Origin: Streptomyces spinoverrucosus
GTDB lineage: Bacteria; Actinomycetota; Actinomycetes; Streptomycetales; Streptomycetaceae
DNA: 64,000 nt
NCBI RefSeq assembly: GCF_015712165.1
Contig: NZ_JADPZX010000001.1
Location: 5,778,001 to 5,842,000, forward strand
Direction of reading: 5' to 3'
Shown in pieces: positions 1 through 8,714 of the stretch. The position numbers were made by a program, and so were the translations under genes. Numbering within the stretch: position 1 is the first letter of the stretch; each line of letters starts with the position of its first letter. The notes under the pieces are model-generated. The model made no database searches. It saw only the letters and a program-made list of their open reading frames with translations, and was not told the origin of the DNA.

Positions 1-810
1 CTTGACCGGGACAACGCGGACGCCTGGCGCGAACTCGCCGACGCCTTCGACGCGCTCACGGACGAGGACCGGGACATCAAGTGGGGCGGGGGCCAGAAGC
101 TGGCGGACGGTGTGTACCACGTGGCCTTCCCGCTCTACGGCGAGCCGCTGGAGCGCGCTGTCCAGGCACTCTCCCGCGTCGGCGCCGTCACTCCCGAGCA
201 TCGATGGATCGACAGTCCGATGCCCCAACCTGCGTCCGACGGGCGGCTGTCCGCAGCGGACGCCGTGCGCGCCGCCACGGCCATCGTGCGTGGGGAGCGC
301 TTCTCCGACGGGACGATCGCCAGGGCCGTGCAGAACGGGCTCCTCGACGCCGTCGCCGAGTCGCTCCGCGCCTGGTACGCCCAGCAGCCCCCCGTCGGCG
401 GAGCGCCCCCCGCCCCCGGCAACATGTGCAGGTTCTGCGGAGGTTCCCCCGCCGTCGACGTCACCTTCCGCGCCCACCGCGGCCTCGTGATCCTCATGGG
501 GTTCAAGAAGACGGACGGGCCCATGTGCATGACCTGTGGGCTGGCCGTGTACCGGGCCTACACCACCCACACCCTCTGCCAGGGTTGGTGGAGCCCCCTC
601 TCCCTCTTCATCTTCGCGCCGTTGACGCTGGTCCGGAACGTCCTCGCCGTGCGCGGGGTGAAGCGGCTCCCGGCGCCGGGGCCGGGGACGCTCGGGCCGC
701 GGTACGACCCCGGCGTGCCCGTGCACCGGCGGCCGCGTGCCTATGTCGCCCTCGTCCCCGTGCTGTGGGTGCTCTTCATGATCGTGACGGGGCTGTCGGG
801 AGGGGCGTGA
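1..810 (+). CDS. Conserved membrane protein with two CxxC pairs (5' end outside window)
   Basis: The reading frame is open from the first base, so the N-terminus lies to the left of the window; 269 residues are visible. The visible N-terminal half is soluble and resembles DUF6508-type proteins (a GGG..L.DGVYH...P.Y pattern), but I hold that loosely. Two cysteine pairs (C143/C146 as MCRFCG and C176/C179 as MCMTCG) could bind zinc. Two hydrophobic stretches follow, near residues 198-218 and 243-263, with the C-terminus close behind, so the protein is probably membrane anchored with its Cys domain in the cytoplasm. It is followed 86 bases later by an HD-domain gene. No function is assigned. Confidence 0.7.
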   Translation, partial: LDRDNADAWRELADAFDALTDEDRDIKWGGGQKLADGVYHVAFPLYGEPLERAVQALSRVGAVTPEHRWIDSPMPQPASDGRLSAADAVRAATAIVRGERFSDGTIARAVQNGLLDAVAESLRAWYAQQPPVGGAPPAPGNMCRFCGGSPAVDVTFRAHRGLVILMGFKKTDGPMCMTCGLAVYRAYTTHTLCQGWWSPLSLFIFAPLTLVRNVLAVRGVKRLPAPGPGTLGPRYDPGVPVHRRPRAYVALVPVLWVLFMIVTGLSGGA

Positions 811-896
811 AGAGCCGCGAGGGGCTGCCGCACCCCGGCTGTACGCATGGCGCGTCCATGTCCTATGTTGCGGAAGCGAAGTCAGGGGGGATCCGC

Positions 897-1352
897 ATGC
901 CGCAGGAGATGAGTCTCGCCGAGGTGGAGGCCGTTGCCCGCGCCGCGCACGCCGGGCAGACGGACAAGGCCGGGCGGCCGTACGCCGAGCATCTGTCCGC
1001 CGTCGCCGAGGGGGTGCGTGCCCGGGGCGGGGGAGAGGCGCTCATCGCCGCCGCCTGGTTGCACGACGCCGTCGAGGACGGGGTGCTGAGCGAGGAGTGG
1101 CTGGCGCAGGCCGCGCTGCCGCAGCGCACGAAGGACGTCGTACGGGCCGTGACCAGGCGGGCGGGGGAGACGCCTGAGGCGTACGCGCGCCGGATTCTGG
1201 CCACGCCGGGGGCCCGGCTCGTCAAGGCCGCCGACCTGGCGCACAACGCCGACCCGCGCCGCCTCGCCGAGCTCGACGAGGCCACGGCCAGGCGCCTGGA
1301 ACAGAAGTACGCCACCATGCGCGGCCTCCTCGGCCTCACATCCGACGACTGA
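897..1352 (+). CDS. Small HD-domain phosphohydrolase, RelA/SpoT hydrolase-like
   Basis: A 151-residue single-domain protein. The pattern AHAGQTDKAGRPYAEHL (residues 18-33), the HD pair at 56-57 (WLHDAVEDG) and KAADLAHNADP (110-120) follow the metal-binding layout of the hydrolase half of RelA/SpoT and of stand-alone small alarmone hydrolases. A nucleotide or (p)ppGpp phosphohydrolase role is therefore inferred, not shown. There is no synthetase, TGS or ACT domain. ATG 897 was chosen because a G6 run (885-890) sits six bases upstream. An in-frame ATG at 858 lacks such a site, and a TATGTT -10-like element at 864-869 would put the transcript start downstream of it. The gene sits between the partial membrane protein and the type VII secretion block. 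Confidence 0.8.
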   Translation: MPQEMSLAEVEAVARAAHAGQTDKAGRPYAEHLSAVAEGVRARGGGEALIAAAWLHDAVEDGVLSEEWLAQAALPQRTKDVVRAVTRRAGETPEAYARRILATPGARLVKAADLAHNADPRRLAELDEATARRLEQKYATMRGLLGLTSDD

Positions 1353-1395
1353 CCCACTAAGACCGACGACCTCTACGGCACAGGACGACGACTGA

Positions 1396-1695
1396 ATGGC
1401 ACGGGACTACGACAGCCAACTGCTGGAGTCGGTGGCGGTACGCCGGCGCCGGATGCGCGACGCGCTGCTGTTCGGCGCGCAGCGCGCCCGGCGAACCGCC
1501 GACGAGCGGCTCGGCAAGGTGTTCGCGGGTATCGCGATCGCGGCCGTACTGTGCGCCGGCTGTATCGGCTGGTCCTTCGTTCAGGCCACCCTCGCCAAGC
1601 AGCGGGCCGAGCAGGAGAAGCAGCGCCAGCAGCAGGAGCAGATGTACAACCCGTCGCCCGGCGCGTCCGCCGGCGACGGTGGGGAGAAGCAGTGA
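1396..1695 (+). CDS. Small single-pass membrane protein at the head of the type VII secretion block
   Basis: A 99-residue protein with a basic, Arg-rich N-terminal segment (residues 15-42), one clear membrane helix (about 44-66, GIAIAAVLCAGCIGWSF), a short Gln/Glu/Lys helix (70-83) and a polar tail. The topology should be N-in. It is the first gene of a co-directional run ending in eccC. The spacing to eccD (76 bases) and a -10-like TAGGTT before eccD leave open whether they share one transcript. It is not a WXG100 protein (no WxG motif) and does not resemble EccB or EccE. It may be a lineage-specific accessory subunit of the secretion apparatus; function unknown. Confidence 0.7.
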   Translation: MARDYDSQLLESVAVRRRRMRDALLFGAQRARRTADERLGKVFAGIAIAAVLCAGCIGWSFVQATLAKQRAEQEKQRQQQEQMYNPSPGASAGDGGEKQ

Positions 1696-1771
1696 ACGGG
1701 GTGTGCGTGACTGACGTGAGCACGTCGCCAGGCCACGATGGCCGAAACGACGCGATGATAGGTTCCGGTGA

Positions 1772-3127
1772 GTGGTGAGCACATCAACGACGTCCCGGAC
1801 TCAACTGAGCCGGGTCACCCTGGTCGGTGAGCGACGACGCGCCGACATCGTTCTGCCCTCGGACACGCCGATCGGCCAACTGCTCCCCGACATACTGCGG
1901 TTGCTCGACGACCGGGCCGCCAGCCGGCCGACCACACGGCAACTGATCAGCACCGACGGCTCGGTGCTGCCGCACGAGGCCACACTGTCCTCGGCCGAGG
2001 TGCCCGACGGCGCCGTACTGCGCCTGGTGCGCGCCCACGCCGCACCGCCCGCGCCCGTCGTGCACGACGTCACCGACCAGGTCGCCGACGACCTCGACCT
2101 GCGCGCCTGGCGCTGGCGTCCGGCCGCGCGCCGGATCAGCGCCGGCGTCGCCACCTTCGCCTTCGCCGTCGCCGCGGCCGTGCTGGCCCGGCGGGAGTTC
2201 GCCCTGGAGTCCGTGGCGACCGCGCTGTTGGTCGCGACCGTCGTCTTCCTGATCGCCGGTGCCGTGGTGGCGAAGACCGGCGGCGGCAACCTGGGGCTCG
2301 CCACCGCGCTGCTGCTCGCCTCCGGCGGGCTCGGCGTGCTCGCCGCGTGGACCACTGCCGACGCCTACGACTGGTCCGGCACCGCCCGGCTGGCCGGGGT
2401 CGTCGCCGCGCTGGTGCTGAGCCTCGTGCTGCTCGCCTTCTTCTCGCCACTCGGCCGAGGCGGACTCATCGGGGCCGGGGCGGCCGCCGTCATCACCGTC
2501 GTGTGGGAGGCCGTCGCCGCCGTACAGGACAAGCCGGAGCGGCTCGGTGCCGTGATGGCGGTGTTCTCGGTGGTGCTGCTCGGGATGCTGCCCCGGTTCG
2601 CGCTGATGGCCTCGGGCCTCACCGGGCTCGACGACCGGCGCTCCTCGGGCACCTCGGTGAGCCGGCACGAGGTCGGCAACGCGCTTGCCGCCACCCACCG
2701 CGGCCTCGCCCTCGCCACCGTGGTCACCGCCGCCTCGGCCGCCGCCGGCGGCTGGCTGCTGACCACGGGGGAGGACCCGGCCTGGTGGTCGGTGGCGCTG
2801 GCCTCGCTCACCGCGGTCGTCCTGCTGTCCCGGGCGCGGGCCTTCCCGCTGGTCGCGGAGGTCGTGGCGCTGTTCGGCGCGGCGGCCCTGCTCGTCGTAC
2901 GGCTCGCGGTGCTGTGGCTGGACCACGCGGGCGGGGCCGGTGCGCTCGTCCTGCTGGCGGCTGCCGCGCTGCTGCCGCTGCTGGTCCTCGCGATCGAGCC
3001 GCCGGAGCACGTCCGGGTGCGGCTGCGGCGCCTGGCCGACCTGGTGGAGTCCCTCGGTGTGATCGGGCTCTTCCCGCTCGCCGTCGGGGTGTTCGGTATC
3101 TACGGGCAACTGCTCAACAAGTTCTGA
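1772..3127 (+). CDS. eccD: Type VII secretion integral membrane protein EccD
   Basis: 451 residues. Residues about 12-90 form a ubiquitin-like (YukD-type) domain (TLVGERRRADIVLPSDTP... SAEVPDGAVLRLV), followed by a linker and then about eleven hydrophobic helices to the C-terminus (about 115-451). That is the architecture and length of EccD, the channel-forming component of actinobacterial ESX/type VII systems. Two GTG codons are adjacent (1772 and 1775). No Shine-Dalgarno sequence is obvious, and TAGGTT at 1759-1764 lies 7 bases upstream, so a leaderless or nearly leaderless start is possible. The ParA-like and eccC genes follow on the same strand. Identification is by architecture and neighbourhood. 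Confidence 0.85.
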   Translation: MVSTSTTSRTQLSRVTLVGERRRADIVLPSDTPIGQLLPDILRLLDDRAASRPTTRQLISTDGSVLPHEATLSSAEVPDGAVLRLVRAHAAPPAPVVHDVTDQVADDLDLRAWRWRPAARRISAGVATFAFAVAAAVLARREFALESVATALLVATVVFLIAGAVVAKTGGGNLGLATALLLASGGLGVLAAWTTADAYDWSGTARLAGVVAALVLSLVLLAFFSPLGRGGLIGAGAAAVITVVWEAVAAVQDKPERLGAVMAVFSVVLLGMLPRFALMASGLTGLDDRRSSGTSVSRHEVGNALAATHRGLALATVVTAASAAAGGWLLTTGEDPAWWSVALASLTAVVLLSRARAFPLVAEVVALFGAAALLVVRLAVLWLDHAGGAGALVLLAAAALLPLLVLAIEPPEHVRVRLRRLADLVESLGVIGLFPLAVGVFGIYGQLLNKF

Positions 3128-3206
3128 GGCTTCGAATACGGACGCCGACGCGCGTCGCTCCGGGCGGGACGACGAGGCAGGAGCGTGGCGGGAGAGAAAG
3201 GGCGAC

Positions 3207-4649
3207 ATGCCGAGCGGGGACAACTGGCAGGGCGATGTGCTGCGCGACCTGAGGGCCGGCGCGGCCGGACAGCGTGCCGCACAGCAGGGCGCCCGGCCCG
3301 GGGAGCAGTCCGGCGCGCAGCCGGAACAGGCGCCTCCACAGCAGGAACAGCAGCAGCCGCAGCAGGCGGCGGGGCAGCCGGGGCCGCAAGTTCCCCCGCA
3401 GGGGCCGAACCCGGCGTACGGCTACCCCCAGCAGCAGCACCAGCAGCCGGGCCCCGACCCGGCCTACGGCTACCCGCAGCAGCAGCCCGCCTCCAACGTC
3501 CCGCAGCAGCAGGCCCCGTACGGCTACCCGCAGCAGCAGGCCCCCTACGGCTACCCGCAGCAGGGGTACGCCGACCAGGCACAGCAGTACGCCGAGCAGG
3601 CCCAGGCCTACGCCGCCCAGCACCAGCCCCAGCCGTACGCCGACCAGGGCAACGCCGCCCACCCCCAGCAGCAGGCCGCCCCCACCCCCCAGCCCGCCCC
3701 CGCCCGCCGCGCCCCGGCCTCCCGCACCACCCCCGACTCCCGCCCGGCCGTCGACAAGCGGATCGCCGACGCCGGACTCAAGCCCCGCCGCGGCGAGCCC
3801 TTCGGCACCCGCGCCCTGCGCGCCGTACGCCGTACCGTGTCCTCCTCCGCCGCCCGCGAGGTCGCCGAGACCACCGCCACCGCCGAGGTGCTCCAGCAGG
3901 CCGTCACCACCGGCCGGCAGATCGCCGTGACCTCCATCCGTGGCGGCTCCGGCAAGACCACGGTCGCCGCCCTGCTGAGCACCACCTACGCGCACTACCG
4001 GCAGGACCCGGTGCTGGCCGTCGAGGCCGACCCGGCGCTCGGCACCCTGCCGTTGCGGCTCGGCGCGGAGAACCTGCGCTGGACCACCGGCGACCTCGCC
4101 GACGTCGTCGAACCGCAGATGTCGCTGCTCGACATCACCGGCTACCTCGTCCAACTGCCCGACAACGCCTGGCTGCTGCCCGGCAGCCAGGGCCAGGTCG
4201 GCGCCATGCTCGACACCCGGTCCTACGAGCGCGTCATGGTGTCGCTGCGCCGCTACTTCGGGGTGACCGTCGTCGACTGCGAGACGCTGCCCGCCGAGGT
4301 GGCCCGCACCGCGCTGTCCGCGGCCCAGGCGCGGGTGCTGACCGTGCCCGCCACGCTGGAGGGCGTCGCCAGCACGCACGCCGTGCTGCAGTGGATGCGC
4401 GGACTGCCCCGGGACATCACGACCTCGACGGTCGTCGTCCTCACCGAGACCGTGCCGCACACCGGCGTCGACCTCGACAAGGCCGCCGAGCCGCTGAAGG
4501 CGACCGGCGCGAGCGTGCGCGTCCTGCCGTACGACCGGCATCTCGCGGCCGGTGGCACCATCCGCACCGACCTGCTCGCCCGGGCCACCCGGCAGGCCGC
4601 CGCAGGCCTGGCCGCGGAGGTCTTCCAGCTGTCCCAGAAGCGCCGTTGA
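3207..4649 (+). CDS. ParA/MinD-like P-loop ATPase with Gln/Pro-rich N-terminus (EspI-like)
   Basis: 480 residues in two parts. Residues about 25-185 are low-complexity Gln/Pro/Ala with repeated AYGYPQQQ units. Residues about 230-480 form a ParA/SIMIBI NTPase with Walker A RGGSGKT (245-251) and a VEADPALGTLPLRLG segment that corresponds to the Walker A-prime region. The signature lysine of ParA Walker A (KGG) is replaced by arginine. In mycobacterial ESX loci a similar disordered-N-terminus ParA-like protein (EspI) sits beside the eccC genes. Here the gene lies between eccD and eccC (34 bases before eccC), which supports a regulatory or energising role in secretion rather than chromosome partition. 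ATG 3207 follows an AGAAAGG ribosome binding site. Confidence 0.8.
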   Translation: MPSGDNWQGDVLRDLRAGAAGQRAAQQGARPGEQSGAQPEQAPPQQEQQQPQQAAGQPGPQVPPQGPNPAYGYPQQQHQQPGPDPAYGYPQQQPASNVPQQQAPYGYPQQQAPYGYPQQGYADQAQQYAEQAQAYAAQHQPQPYADQGNAAHPQQQAAPTPQPAPARRAPASRTTPDSRPAVDKRIADAGLKPRRGEPFGTRALRAVRRTVSSSAAREVAETTATAEVLQQAVTTGRQIAVTSIRGGSGKTTVAALLSTTYAHYRQDPVLAVEADPALGTLPLRLGAENLRWTTGDLADVVEPQMSLLDITGYLVQLPDNAWLLPGSQGQVGAMLDTRSYERVMVSLRRYFGVTVVDCETLPAEVARTALSAAQARVLTVPATLEGVASTHAVLQWMRGLPRDITTSTVVVLTETVPHTGVDLDKAAEPLKATGASVRVLPYDRHLAAGGTIRTDLLARATRQAAAGLAAEVFQLSQKRR

Positions 4650-4683
4650 GCTCCCCCGAAGGGAACCCGCAGAGGCAAGGACG

Positions 4684-7600
4684 ATGAGCACCCGACTGAT
4701 CCACCGCCCGGCCCGGACCACCCGTCCCCCGGCCTCCCCCGCGCCGCGCACCATAGAGGCCCCGCCCAACCTGCCCGACGGCAAGTCGGGTTCGGTCGCG
4801 ACCTCGCTGCTGCCCGTCGCCGGTGTGATGTCGTCCGTCGTGATGATGACGGTCGTGCGCAACAGCCAGTTCGCGGCACTGGGCGCGATCATCCTCGTCG
4901 TCACCATCGTCGGCTCGATGATTCTGCTGTTCTCCCAGCGCGGCAAGGCCCAGCGCACCCGCCGCACCCAGCGCGAGGCCTACCTCGCCTACCTGGAGGA
5001 CCTGCGGGAGGAGCTGTCGAAGGAGGAACGCGAGCGCCGGGAACGGGCCCAGGTACTCAACCCGCCGCCGGACGCGCTGTACGACATCGTGCGCGACCCC
5101 GCCCGGCTGTGGGAGCGGCGCCGTATGGACGGCGACTTCCTGCGCGTGCGCGTCGGCACCGGCGAGATGCGGGTACGCGACCTGAAGGTCGGCGACCAGG
5201 GCTCCTCCGTGCTCACCCCGCCCGACCAGTTCATGCTGAACGAGGCGTCCGCGCTGGTCGCCCGCTTCGGCACCGGCACCGAACTGCCGCTCACCGTCCC
5301 GCTGGACCGGGTCGGCAACATCAGCGTCATCGGCCGCCGCGAGGACACCCTGCGGGTCGCCCGCGCCCTGCTGGCGCAGGCCGCCGCCACCCACGCCCCG
5401 GACGACGTGGCGATGGCGCTGGCCGCGCCCGGCGACCGGATCGCCGACTGGGAGTGGGCCAAGTGGCTGCCCCACCTGCTCGACGGCGAGCAGTTCGACG
5501 GGCCCGTCGCCGCCCGCCGTATCGCCCCCTCCGTGCCCCAACTGGCCCGGCAGATCGGCCCCGAGCTGCGCCGCCGCGCCTCCTACGCGGCTGAAGTGCG
5601 GCGCGGCCTGTCCGGCCGGGACGCCCTCGCCATGAGCTCCCGGCTGATCGTCGTCGCCGACGCGCACGGCGACGACGCCGTGGACCTGCCCCGCCCCGAC
5701 GACGCGGTCGGCCTGCGCGACATGGGCGTCAGCGTGCTGCACCTGCTCGACGAGCGGGTCCAGGAACCGGGCAGTGTCGGCGTGCGCATCACCGTCGACG
5801 GCGAACGCGTCGTCATCGAGGACCTGCGCGAGAGCGAGCCGATCAGCGCCCACGGCACCGTCGACGAGGTCGGCCCCGCCTTCGCCGAGGGCCTCGCCCG
5901 GATGCTGGCCCCGCTGAGGCTGTCCGCCGACTCCATGGGCGCCGACGCCCCGCTGACCGGCCCCGTCGACTTCGCCGAGCTGCTCGGCATCGACGACGTG
6001 GCCCGCCTCGACCTGGACCGGCTGTGGGCGCCGCGCGGCGAACGCGCGTTCCTGCGCGTGCCGATCGGCATCAGCGACTCCCGCGAGTCCGTCCTGCTCG
6101 ACCTGAAGGAGTCCTCCGAGCTGGGCATGGGCCCGCACGGCCTGTGCGTCGGCGCCACCGGCTCCGGCAAGTCCGAGCTGCTGCGCACCCTCGTCCTCGC
6201 CCTGGTCGCCACCCACCCGCCGGAGGACCTCGCCCTCGTCCTCGTCGACTACAAGGGCGGCGCCACCTTCGCGCCCTTCGCCGACCTGCCGCACGTCGCC
6301 GGTGTGATCACCAACCTGGAGAACCAGGCGGGCCTGGTCGAGCGCGTCCACTCCTCGCTGGCCGGCGAGGTCAAGCGCCGCCAGCAGGTGCTCAAGGACG
6401 CCGGCAACGTCGCCGACATCGGCCACTACGCCGCGCTGCGCGCCGAGAAGCGCCCCGACCTGGAGCCGCTGCCCCACCTGTTCGTGGTGATCGACGAGTT
6501 CGGCGAACTCCTCACCGCCAAGCCCGACTTCATCGACCTGTTCCTGTCCATCGGCCGCATCGGCCGGTCCATCGGCGTGCACCTGCTGCTGTCCAGCCAG
6601 CGCATCGAGGGCGGCAAGCTCAAGGGCCTGGACACCTACCTGTCGTACCGGCTGGGCCTGCGCACCTTCTCCGCCGACGAGTCCCGCACCGTGCTGGACA
6701 CCACCGACGCCTTCCACCTGCCGCCACTGCCCGGCTTCGGCTACCTCAAGGTCGACACCAGCCACTACGAGCGGTTCAAGGCGAGCTATGTCTCCGGCGC
6801 CTACAGCGGGCCCGTGCAGCGCGAGGCGGAGGACACCGGTCCGCTCGCCCTCGCCTACGAGGCGTACAACTCGCTCGGCGAGGAGTCCGGCGCGGCACCC
6901 GAGGAGCAGCCGCAGATGCGGCGCCGCGAGACCGGGCCCACCGAGATGGGCGTGATGATCGAGCAGATCGAGGGCTTCGGCGCCCGTCCGGTACGGCAGA
7001 TCTGGCTGCCGCCGCTGCCCGCCGCCGTCGCCCTCGACAAGGTCGCCGGGCCCGTGGAGGTCGGGCCGCGCGGCATGCAGCTGGCCAGGCGGAGCGGCCC
7101 GCTGCGGGTGCCGCTCGGCGTCCTTGACGACCCCACCAAGCAGTGGCAGGGCCAGTGGTACCTGGACCTCACACTGGCCGGCGGCCACGCGGCCGTCATC
7201 GGCGGCCCCCAGTCCGGCAAGACGACCCTGCTGCGCACCCTCGCCCTCTCCCTGTCGCTGACGCACACCCCGCAGGAGGTCGGCATCTACGGCCTCGACC
7301 TCGTCGGCGGCGGCCTCCAGGCGCTGTCCGGGCTGCCGCACGTCGGCGGCGTCGCCGGCCGCGCCGACCGGGAGCGCGCCGCACGCACCATCGACTCGGT
7401 GCGGGCCATGCTCGACCAGCGCGAGGAGCTCTTCCGCATCCACTCCATCGACTCGCTCGAACAACTGCGCACCCTGCGCGCGGCGGGCCGCGTCACCGAG
7501 CTGGCCTCCACCGAGATCGTGCTGCTCATCGACGGCTTCGGCGCGCTGCGCGACGACTTCGAGGAACTGGACGACGCGGTCGCCGACATCCTCAAGCGCG

Positions 7601-8664
7601 GCAGCGGCTACGGCATCCACGTCGTGGCGGGCATGCTCCGCTGGAACGACGTGCGCATCGCCACCCAGTCCCAGTTCGGCACCCGCGTCGAGCTGCGCCT
7701 GAACGACCCCAGCGAGTCCAGCATCGACCGCAAGCTCGCCCAGACCCTCTCCCCCGAGGAGAAGGGCCGCGTCCTCACCGACGGCAAGCTGTTCGCCCAG
7801 GTCGCGCTGCCCCGCACCGACGGCCTCGCCGACACCACCGACCTCGGCGCCGTCCTGGAGCGCACCGCCCGCACGGTCCGCGCCACCTGGACCGGCGACG
7901 TCGCCCAGCCGGTGCGGGTACTCCCGCACGTCCTGGAGCCGCAGCAGCTGCCGACCCCGGCCGCCGAGCCGCGCCGCGTCCCCATCGGCCTGGACCAGAC
8001 CCAGCTCGCGCCCGTCCTGCTAGACCTGTTCCAGCACGACCAGCACCTGCTGATCATGGGCGACAGCGAGTGCGGCAAGACCAACCTGCTCAAGGTGATC
8101 ACGCAGGGCCTGATCGAGCGCTACGGCGACGACGAACTCGTCTTCGGCGTCTTCGACCCGCGCCGTGGGCTGCGCGGCGCCATCCCCGAGGAGTACCGGG
8201 GCGGCTACGCCTACAACGCCAAGCTGTGCGCGGGCCTCGCCGCCGGCATCGCCTCCGAGCTGGAGAAGCGGCTGCCCGACGAGGGCGCCGACGGTGAGGA
8301 CCTGGAGCCCGGCAGCTTCTCCGGCCCACGGATCGTGATCCTCGTCGACGACTACGACGTCCTGACCACCGCGGGACAGCAGCCGCTGGCGCCCTTCGTG
8401 CCGTACATCCCCTCCGCCGTCGACATCGGCCTGCACTTCGTCCTCACCCGGCGCGTCGCGGGCGCCTCCCGCGGCCTGTACGAGCCGCTGCTGCAGAGCC
8501 TGCGCGAGTCCGGCGCCTCGGCGTTGGTGATGGCCGGCGACCGCAGCGAGGGCCAGCTCTTCCCGGGCGTGTACGCCGGCCAGCAGCCGCCCGGCCGGGG
8601 CACCCTGCTGCGCCGGGGCGAGGCCACCCGGCTGATCCAGACCGTGTACGCGGGGACCAAGTAA
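4684..8664 (+). CDS. eccC: Type VII secretion motor ATPase EccC (three FtsK/SpoIIIE domains)
   Basis: 1326 residues in a single chain; mycobacterial systems often split this into Ca and Cb. Two N-terminal membrane helices (about 40-90) are followed by three P-loop ATPase modules. Walker A motifs are GATGSGKSE at 490-498, GGPQSGKTT at about 840 and GDSECGKT at about 1126. The first module also has LVDYKGGATF and the Walker B VVIDEFGEL. EccC is the hexameric inner-membrane motor that recruits WXG100 substrates through its C-terminal domains. ATG 4684 was chosen because GGGAACCCGCAGAGGCAAGG lies just upstream; the frame stays open further 5'. The stop-start junction with the next gene is partly duplicated (see the repeat at 8648-8714). 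Confidence 0.93.
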   Translation: MSTRLIHRPARTTRPPASPAPRTIEAPPNLPDGKSGSVATSLLPVAGVMSSVVMMTVVRNSQFAALGAIILVVTIVGSMILLFSQRGKAQRTRRTQREAYLAYLEDLREELSKEERERRERAQVLNPPPDALYDIVRDPARLWERRRMDGDFLRVRVGTGEMRVRDLKVGDQGSSVLTPPDQFMLNEASALVARFGTGTELPLTVPLDRVGNISVIGRREDTLRVARALLAQAAATHAPDDVAMALAAPGDRIADWEWAKWLPHLLDGEQFDGPVAARRIAPSVPQLARQIGPELRRRASYAAEVRRGLSGRDALAMSSRLIVVADAHGDDAVDLPRPDDAVGLRDMGVSVLHLLDERVQEPGSVGVRITVDGERVVIEDLRESEPISAHGTVDEVGPAFAEGLARMLAPLRLSADSMGADAPLTGPVDFAELLGIDDVARLDLDRLWAPRGERAFLRVPIGISDSRESVLLDLKESSELGMGPHGLCVGATGSGKSELLRTLVLALVATHPPEDLALVLVDYKGGATFAPFADLPHVAGVITNLENQAGLVERVHSSLAGEVKRRQQVLKDAGNVADIGHYAALRAEKRPDLEPLPHLFVVIDEFGELLTAKPDFIDLFLSIGRIGRSIGVHLLLSSQRIEGGKLKGLDTYLSYRLGLRTFSADESRTVLDTTDAFHLPPLPGFGYLKVDTSHYERFKASYVSGAYSGPVQREAEDTGPLALAYEAYNSLGEESGAAPEEQPQMRRRETGPTEMGVMIEQIEGFGARPVRQIWLPPLPAAVALDKVAGPVEVGPRGMQLARRSGPLRVPLGVLDDPTKQWQGQWYLDLTLAGGHAAVIGGPQSGKTTLLRTLALSLSLTHTPQEVGIYGLDLVGGGLQALSGLPHVGGVAGRADRERAARTIDSVRAMLDQREELFRIHSIDSLEQLRTLRAAGRVTELASTEIVLLIDGFGALRDDFEELDDAVADILKRGSGYGIHVVAGMLRWNDVRIATQSQFGTRVELRLNDPSESSIDRKLAQTLSPEEKGRVLTDGKLFAQVALPRTDGLADTTDLGAVLERTARTVRATWTGDVAQPVRVLPHVLEPQQLPTPAAEPRRVPIGLDQTQLAPVLLDLFQHDQHLLIMGDSECGKTNLLKVITQGLIERYGDDELVFGVFDPRRGLRGAIPEEYRGGYAYNAKLCAGLAAGIASELEKRLPDEGADGEDLEPGSFSGPRIVILVDDYDVLTTAGQQPLAPFVPYIPSAVDIGLHFVLTRRVAGASRGLYEPLLQSLRESGASALVMAGDRSEGQLFPGVYAGQQPPGRGTLLRRGEATRLIQTVYAGTK

Positions 8665-8714
8665 TTGATGACCACAGACCGGCCACACGCGGGGACCAGG
8701 TAAACCCATGACCA
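8648..8714. repeat. Imperfect direct duplication of the eccC/DUF6177-gene junction
   Basis: Copy 1 (8648-8674) and copy 2 (8687-8714) share ACGCGGGGACCA(A/G)GTAA, a short variable stretch, and ATGACCA. Copy 1 contains the eccC stop (TAA 8662-8664) followed by an ATG (8668) that opens an 11-codon minicistron closing at TAA 8701-8703. Copy 2 contains that second TAA and the real ATG of the next gene (8708). The arrangement suggests a local tandem duplication of the intercistronic junction. Confidence 0.6.

Noticed and set aside
4441..7929. Long minus-strand open frame opposite eccC
   Set aside because: It mirrors the codon-position bias of eccC, contains no recognisable domain, and overlaps a gene with three clear ATPase motifs.
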